DNA of 42,324 nt from Burkholderiales bacterium (GTDB taxonomy: Bacteria; Pseudomonadota; Gammaproteobacteria; Burkholderiales; Burkholderiaceae_C), in contig JAGWMW010000004.1 in the NCBI GenBank assembly GCA_028871575.1, positions 1 to 42,324 on the forward strand, read 5' to 3'. This document shows, piece by piece, positions 20,654 to 28,640 of the stretch. The position numbers were made by a program, and so were the translations under genes. How positions within the stretch are numbered: the first letter of the stretch is position 1; every line of letters starts with the position of its first letter. The notes under the pieces are model-generated. The model saw nothing but the letters and a program-made list of their open reading frames with translations, was not told the origin of the DNA and did not search any database.

Positions 20654-22129
20654 ATGGGTTTGCTGAGCATCGCGATCTGGCTGCCGATCGCCTTCGGCGT
20701 GCTGCTGCTCGCGCTCGGGCGGGACGCGCAGGCGGGCGTGGTGCGGGTGACGGCACTGATCGGCGCCGTGGCCTCGTTCGCGGTCACGATTCCGCTCGTC
20801 ACCGGCTTCGACCCCGGCACCGCAGCGATGCAGTTCCAGGAGGCGCTGCCCTGGATCGACCGCTTCAACATGAAGTACCGGCTGGGCGTGGACGGCCTGT
20901 CGCTGTGGTTCGTGCCGCTGACGGCCTTCATCACCGTGATCGTCGTGATCTCGGCCTGGAAGGTGGTCACCGAGCGCGTGGCCTCCTACATGGGGGCCTT
21001 CCTCATCCTGTCGGGCCTGCTGGTGGGCGTGTTCTGTGCCCTCGATGGCATGCTGTTCTACGTCTTCTTCGAGGCCACGCTGATCCCGATGTACCTGATC
21101 ATCGGCGTCTGGGGCGGGCCGCGGCGGGTCTACGCGGCCTTCAAGTTCTTCCTCTACACGCTGCTGGGCTCGCTGCTGATGCTGGTGGCCCTGGTCTACC
21201 TCTACTTCAAGAGCGGCGGCAGCTTCGACATCCTGGCCTGGCACCGGCTGCCGCTGCCGCTGCCGGCGCAGGCGCTGCTGTTCTTCGCCTTCTTCGCCGC
21301 CTTCTCGGTCAAGGTGCCGATGTGGCCGGTGCATACCTGGCTGCCCGATGCCCACGTCGAGGCACCCACCGGCGGCTCGGTGGTGCTGGCGGCGATCATG
21401 CTCAAGCTGGGCGCGTACGGCTTCCTGCGCTTCTCGCTGCCCATCGCCCCCGACGCCGCGCGCGACTATGCCGGCTTCATGATCGCGCTCAGCCTCGTGG
21501 CGGTGGTCTACATCGGCCTGGTGGCGCTGGTGCAGCAGGACATGAAGAAGCTCGTCGCCTACAGCTCGATCGCTCACATGGGCTTCGTGACCCTGGGCTT
21601 CTTCATCTTCAACGGCCTGGGCGCCAGCGGCGCCATCGTGCAGATGATCAGCCACGGCTTCGTCTCGGGCGCCATGTTCCTGTGCATCGGCGTGCTCTAC
21701 GACCGCGTGCATTCGCGCGAGATCTCGGCCTACGGCGGCGTGGCCAACACCATGCCGCGGTTTGCCGCCTTCGCGATGCTGTTCGCGATGGCCAACTGCG
21801 GCCTGCCCGGCACCGCCGGCTTCGTCGGCGAGTGGATGGTGATCCTGGGCGCGGTGCAGCGCAACTTCTGGATCGCGGCCGCGGCGGCCACCACCTTGGT
21901 GTTCGGCGCCGGCTACACGCTGTGGATGGTCAAGCGCGTCTACTTCGGCGAGGTCGCCAACGAGCATGTGCGCACCCTGCAGGACCTCGACGGCCGCGAA
22001 TTCTTCATGCTGGCGCTGCTGGCGGCGGCGGTGCTGTGGATGGGGCTCTACCCCAAGCCTTTCACCGACGTGATGAACGTCTCGGTGGACGCGCTGCTGC
22101 GGCAGGTCGCCGCCGGCAAGCTGCACTGA
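20654..22129 (+). CDS. nuoM: NADH-quinone oxidoreductase subunit M
   Basis: The 491-residue antiporter-like proton-pumping subunit (ND4) has about 14 helices. Diagnostic segments are FEATLIPMYLIIGVWGGPRR with the essential glutamate and arginine, KVPMWPVHTWLPDAHVEAP, and AYSSIAHMGFVTLGFF. It lies 61 bp after nuoL behind a purine-rich stretch (GGGAAGAGAGAGAG). Confidence 0.97.
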   Translation: MGLLSIAIWLPIAFGVLLLALGRDAQAGVVRVTALIGAVASFAVTIPLVTGFDPGTAAMQFQEALPWIDRFNMKYRLGVDGLSLWFVPLTAFITVIVVISAWKVVTERVASYMGAFLILSGLLVGVFCALDGMLFYVFFEATLIPMYLIIGVWGGPRRVYAAFKFFLYTLLGSLLMLVALVYLYFKSGGSFDILAWHRLPLPLPAQALLFFAFFAAFSVKVPMWPVHTWLPDAHVEAPTGGSVVLAAIMLKLGAYGFLRFSLPIAPDAARDYAGFMIALSLVAVVYIGLVALVQQDMKKLVAYSSIAHMGFVTLGFFIFNGLGASGAIVQMISHGFVSGAMFLCIGVLYDRVHSREISAYGGVANTMPRFAAFAMLFAMANCGLPGTAGFVGEWMVILGAVQRNFWIAAAAATTLVFGAGYTLWMVKRVYFGEVANEHVRTLQDLDGREFFMLALLAAAVLWMGLYPKPFTDVMNVSVDALLRQVAAGKLH

Positions 22130-22163
22130 AGCGGGCCGGCCGCGGCGCGAGAACCCCAACGAC

Positions 22164-23645
22164 ATGGCTGCAATGAACTGGTCCGTCATCCTCCCCGAGA
22201 TCTGGCTATTGCTGGCCGCCTGCGCCGTGCTGCTGGTCGACCTCTACAGCCGCGACCCGCTGCGGCGGCCGGCGTTCTGGCTCACGCAGGCCAGCGTGGC
22301 GGTGTTCGCGGCGCTGCAGTACGCGGCCTATGCCAGCGGCAAGACCGGCTACGGCCTGCAGGGCCTGGTCGTCTCCGACCCCATGGGCCGGCTGCTGGCC
22401 GTGTTCGCGGCGCTGGCCACGATGGTCACGCTGGGCTACGCCCGGCCCACGCTGGCCGCGCGCGACATGCTGCAGGGCGAGTTCTTCATGCTGGCGCTGT
22501 TCGCGCTGCTGGGCATCTCGGTGATGTGTTCGGCCAACCACTTCCTGGTGCTGTACCTGGGCCTGGAAGTCATGAGCCTGTCGCTGTACGCGCTGACCGC
22601 GCTGCGCCGCGACCATGCCGTGGCCACCGAGGCGGCGATGAAGTACTTCGTGCTCGGCGCGCTGGCCAGCGGCTTCCTGCTCTACGGCCTGTCGATGATG
22701 TACGGCGCCACCGGCTCGCTCGAGATCCCGCGCGTCTTCGAGCGCATCGCCGGCGGCCGCATCAACCCCGAGGTGCTGGTGCTGGGCGTGGTGTTCGTGG
22801 TCGCCGGGGTGGGCTTCAAGCTCGGCGCCGCGCCTTTCCACATGTGGGTGCCCGACGTCTACCAGGGCGCCCCGACCTCGGCCACGCTGCTGATCGGCGC
22901 GGCGCCCAAGTTCGCCGCCTTCGCGATCACGATCCGGCTGCTGGTCGAGGGCATGCTCGGCCTGGCGGCAGACTGGCAGCCGATGTTCGTCGTGCTGGCC
23001 CTGTGCTCGCTGGCGGTGGGCAACCTGGCGGCGATCGCGCAGACCAACCTCAAGCGCATGCTGGCCTACTCGACCATCGCGCAGACCGGCTTCATCGTGC
23101 TGGCCCTGAGCTGCGGCGTCACCCGCGGCAGCACGCTGGCGGCCGGCAACGCCTACAGCTCGGCGATGTTCTACCTGGTGGCCTACGTGCTCACCACGCT
23201 GGGCACCTTCGGCCTGATCATGTACCTCTCGCGCCAGGGCTTCGAGAGCGAGGAGATCGCCGACTTCGCCGGCCTGGCGCGGCGCAGCCCCTGGCTGGCG
23301 GGGGTGATGACGGTGTTCATGTTCTCGCTGGCGGGCGTGCCGCCGATGGTGGGCTTCTTCGCCAAGCTCGCGGTCATCCAGGCCCTGGTCGCCACCAACC
23401 TGGCCGGCAACGTCGTCCTCGCGGTGGCGGCGGTGCTGTTCTCGCTGGTCGGCGCCTTCTACTACCTGCGCGTGGTCAAGGTGATGTGGTTCGACGAGCC
23501 GGTGCAGACGGCGGCCATCGAGCGCAGCGCCGGCGTCGGCGCGCTGCTGGCGGCCAACGGCCTGGCGGTGCTGCTGTTCGGGCCCTTCGCCGGCGGCCTG
23601 CTGGCGATGTGCCGCGACGCCATCGTCGCCGCGCTCACCACCTGA
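22164..23645 (+). CDS. nuoN: NADH-quinone oxidoreductase subunit N
   Basis: The 493-residue ND2-type antiporter-like subunit is the last of the complex I genes. It carries FLVLYLGLEVMSLSLYALTA, GAAPFHMWVPDVYQGAPTSA and LAYSTIAQTGFIVLALS. Two ATGs, at 22164 and 22173 (MNWSVILPEIWLL), are both possible starts. It is followed after 11 bp by the Nudix gene, so that gene is probably read from the same operon. Confidence 0.97.
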   Translation: MAAMNWSVILPEIWLLLAACAVLLVDLYSRDPLRRPAFWLTQASVAVFAALQYAAYASGKTGYGLQGLVVSDPMGRLLAVFAALATMVTLGYARPTLAARDMLQGEFFMLALFALLGISVMCSANHFLVLYLGLEVMSLSLYALTALRRDHAVATEAAMKYFVLGALASGFLLYGLSMMYGATGSLEIPRVFERIAGGRINPEVLVLGVVFVVAGVGFKLGAAPFHMWVPDVYQGAPTSATLLIGAAPKFAAFAITIRLLVEGMLGLAADWQPMFVVLALCSLAVGNLAAIAQTNLKRMLAYSTIAQTGFIVLALSCGVTRGSTLAAGNAYSSAMFYLVAYVLTTLGTFGLIMYLSRQGFESEEIADFAGLARRSPWLAGVMTVFMFSLAGVPPMVGFFAKLAVIQALVATNLAGNVVLAVAAVLFSLVGAFYYLRVVKVMWFDEPVQTAAIERSAGVGALLAANGLAVLLFGPFAGGLLAMCRDAIVAALTT

Positions 23646-23656
23646 GCCGCCACGCC

Positions 23657-24274
23657 ATGGCCGGCCAGTCCCCCGAGGCGACCGCGGGCGACGCACATCT
23701 GCTCGAGCAGCGCCTGTCGGGCCAGGTGCTGCTCTCGGGCGGCTTCCTAGAGGTGCGGCGCGACCAGGTCCGCCTGCCCGACGGCAGCACCGCCTCGCGC
23801 GAGTACATCCTGCACCCCGGCGCGGTGGCGGTGATCCCGTTGCTCGACGACGGCCGCGTGGTGCTCGTGCGTCAGTACCGCTACCCGCTGGCCAAGGTGC
23901 TGCTCGAATGGCCGGCCGGCAAGCTCGAGGCGGGCGAGGCGCAGCTGGCCTGCGCGATGCGCGAGCTGCAGGAGGAGACCGGCTACACCGCGGCCGAATG
24001 GGCCTACGGCGGCGAGATCCACAACGCCGCGGCCTACTCCAGCGAGAGCATCTGGCTGTGGTTCGCGCGCGGCCTGCGGCCGGGGCCGACCCGGCTCGAC
24101 GAAGGCGAATTCGTCGAGACGGTGCGCATGACGCCCGACGAGCTCGAGGCGCTCGATCGGCAGGGCGGGCTGCCCGACGTCAAGACGCAGATCGGCCTGG
24201 CCTGGCTGCGCCGTGCCATGCTCGGCACGCGGCCCTGGCACTGGCGCAGCGCCGAGGAGGCCGCCCGCCTATGA
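23657..24274 (+). CDS. Nudix hydrolase, probable ADP-ribose pyrophosphatase
   Basis: The 205-residue protein carries the Nudix box GKLEAGEAQLACAMRELQEE followed by TGY at about residues 88-110, matching Gx5Ex7REUxEExGU, which binds Mg2+ at the catalytic helix. VILPLL-type and VLVRQYRYP segments before it resemble ADP-ribose pyrophosphatases of the NudF type. It would hydrolyse a nucleoside-diphosphate-linked substrate, perhaps ADP-ribose made from NAD breakdown. Its place just behind nuoN is common in betaproteobacteria. Confidence 0.9.
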   Translation: MAGQSPEATAGDAHLLEQRLSGQVLLSGGFLEVRRDQVRLPDGSTASREYILHPGAVAVIPLLDDGRVVLVRQYRYPLAKVLLEWPAGKLEAGEAQLACAMRELQEETGYTAAEWAYGGEIHNAAAYSSESIWLWFARGLRPGPTRLDEGEFVETVRMTPDELEALDRQGGLPDVKTQIGLAWLRRAMLGTRPWHWRSAEEAARL

Positions 24275-24284
24275 TGGCCTGGCC

Positions 24285-24737
24285 ATGAAAGTGCTGGACC
24301 TGCGCTGCGCCAACGGCCACGGCTTCGAAGGCTGGTTCGCCAGCGACGACGACTACATGGACCAGAACGGCCGCGGCCTGATCGAGTGTCCGCTGTGTGC
24401 CGACCGGGTCATCTCGCGGCTGCCCTCGGCGCCGCGGCTGAACCTCTCGGGCGCGCGCGAGCCGGCGCCACCGGCCGGGGCCCTGGCGTCGCGGGCCGCG
24501 CCCGCGCCGGCCGACCTGCAGGCGGCCTGGCTGGCCGGCGTGCGCGAGCTGCTGGCCCGCACCGAGGACGTCGGCCTGCGATTTGCCGAAGAGGCGCGCC
24601 GCATCCACTACGGCGAGGCCGAGGCGCGCGGCATCCGCGGCCAGGCCACGCCCGAGCAGCGCGAGGCCCTGCGCGAGGAAGGCATCGAGACGGTGGCGAT
24701 CCCGCTGCCGCGCGCCCTCGAGGGGCCGCTGCAGTAG
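24285..24737 (+). CDS. DUF1178 family protein, possible zinc-ribbon
   Basis: The 150-residue protein begins MKVLDLRCANGHGFEGWFAS and has CPLCADRVISRLPSAPRLN a little further on. The early C-x3-H and the CPLC pair look like a zinc-ribbon knuckle, as in DUF1178 proteins. The middle is Ala/Pro-rich and the C-terminus holds RIHYGEAEARGIRGQATPEQ, also conserved in the family. Function is unknown. It lies 10 bp after the Nudix gene and is convergent with the FAD oxidoreductase after 50 bp that hold no clear terminator. Confidence 0.88.
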   Translation: MKVLDLRCANGHGFEGWFASDDDYMDQNGRGLIECPLCADRVISRLPSAPRLNLSGAREPAPPAGALASRAAPAPADLQAAWLAGVRELLARTEDVGLRFAEEARRIHYGEAEARGIRGQATPEQREALREEGIETVAIPLPRALEGPLQ

Positions 24738-24787
24738 AGGCGCCATCGGCTCAGGCGCCGCTGCAGGGCCGCGCCCCGACGATCCCG

Positions 24788-26188
24788 TCAAAGCACGCGG
24801 CCCGGGTTCAGCAGGCCCTGGGGATCGAGCGCGGCCTTGATCGACCGCATCAGCCGCAGCGCCACCGGCGACTTCCGCGCCGCCAACTCGTCGCGCTTGA
24901 GCGCGCCGATGCCGTGCTCGGCCGAGAAGCTGCCGCCGGCGGCCGCCACGGCGTCGAACACCAGCGCATTGACGGCGGCCTCGTGCTCGGCCAGGAAGCG
25001 CGCGCCATCGGCACCGGCCGGGGCCTGCACGTTGTAGTGCAGGTTGCCGTCGCCCAGGTGGCCGAAGTTGACCAGGCGCACCCCTGCAAAGCGCTGCTGC
25101 AGCGCGGCGTCGGTGGCGGCGCAGAAGGCCGCGATGGCCGACACCGGCAGCGAGATGTCGTGCTTGACGTTCAGCCCCTCCTGGGCCTGCGCCAGCGGGA
25201 TGCTCTCGCGCAGCTGCCACAGCGAGCGCGACTGCGCCAGGCTCGTGGCCACCACCGCATCGCCCGCGCAGCCGGCCTCCAGGGCGGCCGCCAGCAGGGC
25301 TTCCAGGCGCTGCTGGGCCTGCGCCTGGCCCTCGCTGTCGCTGCATTCGAGCAGCACCGTCCAGGCCGCCCCGGGCAGCGGCTGCGGCAGCGCCGGGAAG
25401 TGGCTCGCCACGAGCTCGAGCGCGAAGCGGCCCATCAGCTCGAATCCGGTCAGCGCTTCGGCCAGGCGCGAGCGCGCCAGCCCGAGCAGCGCCACCGCCT
25501 CGGCCGGCGAGGCACAGGCCGCCAGCGCCGTGGACGTGGCCGCGGGCAACGGTGCCAGCTTCATCGTCGCCGCGGTGATCAGGCCCAGCGTGCCCTCGCT
25601 GCCGATGAACAGGTCGCGCAGGTCGTAGCCGGTGTTGTCCTTTCGCAGGCCCGACAGGCCGCTCCAGACCTCGCCCTGCGCCGTCACCACCTCCAGGCCC
25701 AGGCACAGGTCGCGCGCATTGCCCCAGCGCAGCACCTGGGTGCCGCCGGCGTTGGTGGCCAGGTTGCCGCCCAGGGTGCAGCTGCCCTCGGCGGCCAGGC
25801 TCAGCGGCAGCAGCAGGCCCTGCTCGCGCGCCGCGGCCTGCAGCGCCTGCAGCACGCAGCCGGCCTCGGCCGTGAGCGTGAGGTTGGCGGCGTCGATGGC
25901 CCGCAGCCGGTTCAGGCGCTGCAGGCTCAGCAGCACCTGGGTGCCGCTGGCGTCGGGCACGCCGCCGCCGACCAGGCCGGTGTTGCCGCCCTGGGCCACG
26001 ATGGGCGCGCCGTGCGTGGCGCAGGCCCGCACGACCGCGGCCACCTCGGCCGTGTCGGCCGGGCGCACCACCGCCAGCGCGCGGCCACGCCAGCGGCGGC
26101 GCCAGTCGAGCTCGTAGGCCGAGAGGTCGCCCTCGGTCAGCACCTGCGCGGCGCCGACGGCCTGGCGCAGCGCGGCCAGCAGCGTCAA
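24788..26188 (-). CDS. FAD-linked D-2-hydroxy acid dehydrogenase, GlcD family
   Basis: The 466-residue protein, from a TTG start at 26188, has the FAD-binding type 4 domain (PIVAQGGNTGLVGGGVPD, then GGNLATNAGGTQVLRWGNAR and DLFIGSEGTLGLIT). The C-terminal FAD oxidase domain carries VRLVNFGHLGDGNLHYNVQ and FSAEHGIGALKRDEL. This is the family of glycolate oxidase GlcD, D-lactate dehydrogenase and D-2-hydroxyglutarate dehydrogenase; the substrate is not determined. I place the start at TTG because it overlaps the stop of the upstream membrane-protein gene as TTGA and the family alignment begins there. The longer upstream frame reads across that gene. Confidence 0.92.
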   Translation of the reverse strand: MTLLAALRQAVGAAQVLTEGDLSAYELDWRRRWRGRALAVVRPADTAEVAAVVRACATHGAPIVAQGGNTGLVGGGVPDASGTQVLLSLQRLNRLRAIDAANLTLTAEAGCVLQALQAAAREQGLLLPLSLAAEGSCTLGGNLATNAGGTQVLRWGNARDLCLGLEVVTAQGEVWSGLSGLRKDNTGYDLRDLFIGSEGTLGLITAATMKLAPLPAATSTALAACASPAEAVALLGLARSRLAEALTGFELMGRFALELVASHFPALPQPLPGAAWTVLLECSDSEGQAQAQQRLEALLAAALEAGCAGDAVVATSLAQSRSLWQLRESIPLAQAQEGLNVKHDISLPVSAIAAFCAATDAALQQRFAGVRLVNFGHLGDGNLHYNVQAPAGADGARFLAEHEAAVNALVFDAVAAAGGSFSAEHGIGALKRDELAARKSPVALRLMRSIKAALDPQGLLNPGRVL

Positions 26189-26565
26189 GCGGCCGCCTCC
26201 GCCGGCGCCGCGCGCAGCCGCACGCGCACGTAAAGCGCGCAGGCGGCGAACAGCAGCAGCGACAGCGCGACCTCGGCCACGGCCAGCGCGGCGCCCAGGC
26301 CGTGCTCGCTGGTGGCGCGCACCACGCCTTCCATGAAGTACAGCCACACCAGCAGCGCGAGCCAGCGGAAGGTCACCATCCGGTGGCGCAGCAGGCCCAG
26401 CACGCAGGGCAGCAGCGGCAGCACCTTCAGCGCCAGCGTGCCGCGGCCGGTGGGGGCCAGCCAGAGCTCCCAGGCCAGGCCGAGCCCGATCAGCCCCACC
26501 AGCCCGGCCAGCGCCATCGCGCGGGCCAGGCGCACCCAGGGGCCGGGCCGGGGGGGCGGGGTCAT
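26185..26565 (-). CDS. DUF2069 family inner-membrane protein
   Basis: The 126-residue protein has about four hydrophobic segments (MALAGLVGLIGLGLAWELWL, ALKVLPLLPCVLGLLRHRM, LALLVWLYFMEGVVRA, AEVALSLLLFAACALYVRVR). The pattern of short helices with YFMEGVVRA matches DUF2069, whose role is unknown. I choose the ATG at 26565 because the alternative at 26589 would overlap the divergent gene start. A TATGAT hexamer (26577-26572) sits where a -10 would make this mRNA nearly leaderless. It is coupled to the downstream FAD enzyme by TTGA. Confidence 0.85.
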   Translation of the reverse strand: MTPPPRPGPWVRLARAMALAGLVGLIGLGLAWELWLAPTGRGTLALKVLPLLPCVLGLLRHRMVTFRWLALLVWLYFMEGVVRATSEHGLGAALAVAEVALSLLLFAACALYVRVRLRAAPAEAAA

Positions 26566-26586
26566 GCTGGCATCATAGCCAGCATG
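26563..26586. promoter_or_regulatory. Inverted repeat spanning both start codons of a divergent gene pair
   Basis: CATGCTGGC-ATCATA-GCCAGCATG is a perfect 9-bp inverted repeat. Each arm contains the ATG of one of the two divergent genes, each preceded by GCCAGC. The 6-bp centre holds a -10-like TATGAT on the minus strand. Transcription or translation of both genes could be controlled from this single site. Confidence 0.5.
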
Positions 26587-27843
26587 CACTCAGACAGCTC
26601 CGGCCCGCCGCGCTGGGAAGCGCGGGCGGTCACGGTCCTGGCGACGTTGCGTTCCTGGCCCTGGCTCACCACGCTGCGCGCCCTGCGCCGCCGCTTCCGC
26701 GAGGACCGGCTCGCCGTCACTGCCGGCAGCCTCACCTTCACCACCCTGATCGCGCTGGTGCCACTGCTGACGGTGATGCTGGCGGTGTTCACCGCCTTCC
26801 CGATGTTCTCGGGCTTCGAGGCCTCGCTGAACAAGTACTTCCTGCAGCACCTGGTGCCCGACAACATCGCGCGGCCGGTGCTGATGTCGCTGACGATGTT
26901 CGCGGCCAAGGCGCGCCGCATCGGCGCCGTGGGCGTGCTGCTGCTGGCCGTGACGGCACTGGCCCTGGCGCTGACCATCGACCGCACGCTCAACGACCTG
27001 TGGCGGGTGCGCAAGCCGCGGCCCCTGGCGCAGCGGCTGCTGGTCTACTGGGCCGGCATCTCGCTCGGTCCGCTGGCGCTCGGGGTCAGCCTGTCGCTCA
27101 CCTCGTACGTGCTGTCGGCTTCGCGCGGGCTGGTCTCGGCGCTGCCGGGGGGCCTGGGGGTGCTGCTGGAGCTGTCGCAGTTCCTGATCTTCGCCGCCGC
27201 CACGGCGGCGCTGTTCCACTTCGTGCCCAACACCACGGTGCGCTGGCGCCACGCCTGGGCCGGCGGGCTGTTCGTGGCCCTGGCCTTCGAGCTGGCCAAG
27301 CGCGGCCTGGCCTGGTACGTGCAGACCGTGCCCACCTACGCGGCCGTCTACGGCGCCTTCGCCACCGTGCCGATCCTGCTGCTGTGGATCTACTTCGGCT
27401 GGGTCATCATGCTGATGGGCGCCTCGATCGCGGCCGACGCGCCGGGCCTGGAGATGCGGGTCGCCAGGCTGGTGCCCACGCCGGGCTGGCGCTTCGAGCT
27501 GGCGCTGGCGGCGCTGCGGCTGCTGGCCGCGGCGCGGCAGGGAACGCCGCGCGGCCGCTCGCTGGCCGAGCTGGCCGAGCGCATGCAGGTCGACCCGGTG
27601 CAGCTCGAGCCGGTGCTGGACCTGCTGGTGGCGATGGACTGGGTGGCGCGGCTCGAAGAGACCGGGGCGGGCACCGCCGGCCCGCGCCACGTGCTGCTGT
27701 GCGATCCCGCGGTCACGCTGCTGGCCCCGCTGGCCGACCGGCTGCTGCTGGCGCCGGGCCCGGCCTCGCAGGCGTTCCGCCGGCGTGCCGGGCTGGACGC
27801 GCAGACCCTGGCCGAAGGGCTGGCCGGGCCGGGTCCGGACTAG
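26584..27843 (+). CDS. YihY/BrkB family inner-membrane protein
   Basis: The 419-residue protein starts MHSDSSGPPRWEARAVTVLA. The first 300 residues hold about six helices and the family motifs DRLAVTAGSLTFTTLIALVP, FVPNTTVRWRHAWAGGLFVA and AVYGAFATVPILLLWIYFGW. The last 120 residues are soluble and resemble a winged-helix-like tail (SLAELAERMQVDPVQLEPVL). YihY was once annotated as ribonuclease BN, which is no longer accepted, and its real role is uncertain. The stop overlaps the convergent hydrolase stop within CTAG. Confidence 0.92.
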   Translation: MHSDSSGPPRWEARAVTVLATLRSWPWLTTLRALRRRFREDRLAVTAGSLTFTTLIALVPLLTVMLAVFTAFPMFSGFEASLNKYFLQHLVPDNIARPVLMSLTMFAAKARRIGAVGVLLLAVTALALALTIDRTLNDLWRVRKPRPLAQRLLVYWAGISLGPLALGVSLSLTSYVLSASRGLVSALPGGLGVLLELSQFLIFAAATAALFHFVPNTTVRWRHAWAGGLFVALAFELAKRGLAWYVQTVPTYAAVYGAFATVPILLLWIYFGWVIMLMGASIAADAPGLEMRVARLVPTPGWRFELALAALRLLAAARQGTPRGRSLAELAERMQVDPVQLEPVLDLLVAMDWVARLEETGAGTAGPRHVLLCDPAVTLLAPLADRLLLAPGPASQAFRRRAGLDAQTLAEGLAGPGPD

Positions 27844-28640
27844 GCCAAGGCCTGCCGCAGCGCCGCCAGCACGGCGTCGGGCGCCTCGGCCATCAGCGCG
27901 TGGCCGGCCGGCACCCGGTGCACCTGCGCCTTCAGCCGCGCGGCCAGCTCGTCGGCGGCCCGGGGCGGCGTCATCCGGTCGGCGCTGCCCAGCACCAGAT
28001 GCACGGGGCAGGTCAGGCGGGCCGCCGCTGCCGCGGCGCTGTCGTAGCCGTTGCAGGCCGCGAAGTCGGTGTGGAAGAGCTGCGCGTCGCCCTGCGCCTG
28101 CAGCACGCGGCGCATCAGCGCCCGGCTGCCGCCGCGCAGCCAGCTGCCGGGGCCGGGGAAAGAAGGCTTGGCCGCCAGCGTCGAGTGCGACCAGGCCACC
28201 ACCTGGTCGATCGCCCGCAGCGGCTCGTCGCGCGCGGCCTGCAGCAGCGCCGGCGACACCTTCATCGGGTAGGCCGTGCCGAGCATGACGAGCCGCGTCG
28301 CGCGCTCGGGGGCCTGCGCCGCGGCGGCCAGGGCCGCCAGCGAGCCCATGCTGTGGCCGGCCAGGGCTGCGCGCTGCACGCCGGCAGCGTCGAGCAGGGC
28401 CAGCAACCAGGCCCCCATCGCCTCGACGCTGGCCAGGGCCGGCCCCGCGCTGCGCCCATGGCCGGGAAGGTCGGGTGCCAGCACCGCGCGGCCGTGGTGC
28501 GCGAACCAGCGTGCGAGCAGGTTCCACACGCCATGGTCGTTGAGCGCGCCATGCACCAGCACCAGGCAGGGCAGGGCGGGATCGAAGGCCTTGCCGCCGG
28601 TGTAGGCGTAGGCCTCGCGGCCGTCGACGCTGAGCTTCAT
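27840..28640 (-). CDS. Alpha/beta hydrolase
   Basis: The 266-residue protein has the alpha/beta-hydrolase fold: oxyanion segment VLVHGALNDHGVWN, nucleophile elbow LAGHSMGSLAALA with the catalytic serine, acid GSADRMTPP and histidine VPAGHALMAEAP. No signal peptide is seen, so it is cytoplasmic. The substrate is unknown; esterases and C-C hydrolases share these features. Its ATG overlaps the stop of the upstream metY-like gene (ATGA), which implies co-translation. Confidence 0.9.
   Translation of the reverse strand: MKLSVDGREAYAYTGGKAFDPALPCLVLVHGALNDHGVWNLLARWFAHHGRAVLAPDLPGHGRSAGPALASVEAMGAWLLALLDAAGVQRAALAGHSMGSLAALAAAAQAPERATRLVMLGTAYPMKVSPALLQAARDEPLRAIDQVVAWSHSTLAAKPSFPGPGSWLRGGSRALMRRVLQAQGDAQLFHTDFAACNGYDSAAAAAARLTCPVHLVLGSADRMTPPRAADELAARLKAQVHRVPAGHALMAEAPDAVLAALRQALA

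Noticed and set aside
24738-24787. Possible bidirectional terminator from two GGCGCC palindromes
   Set aside because: The stem would be only 6 bp of self-complementary sequence common in this composition, with no T-run.
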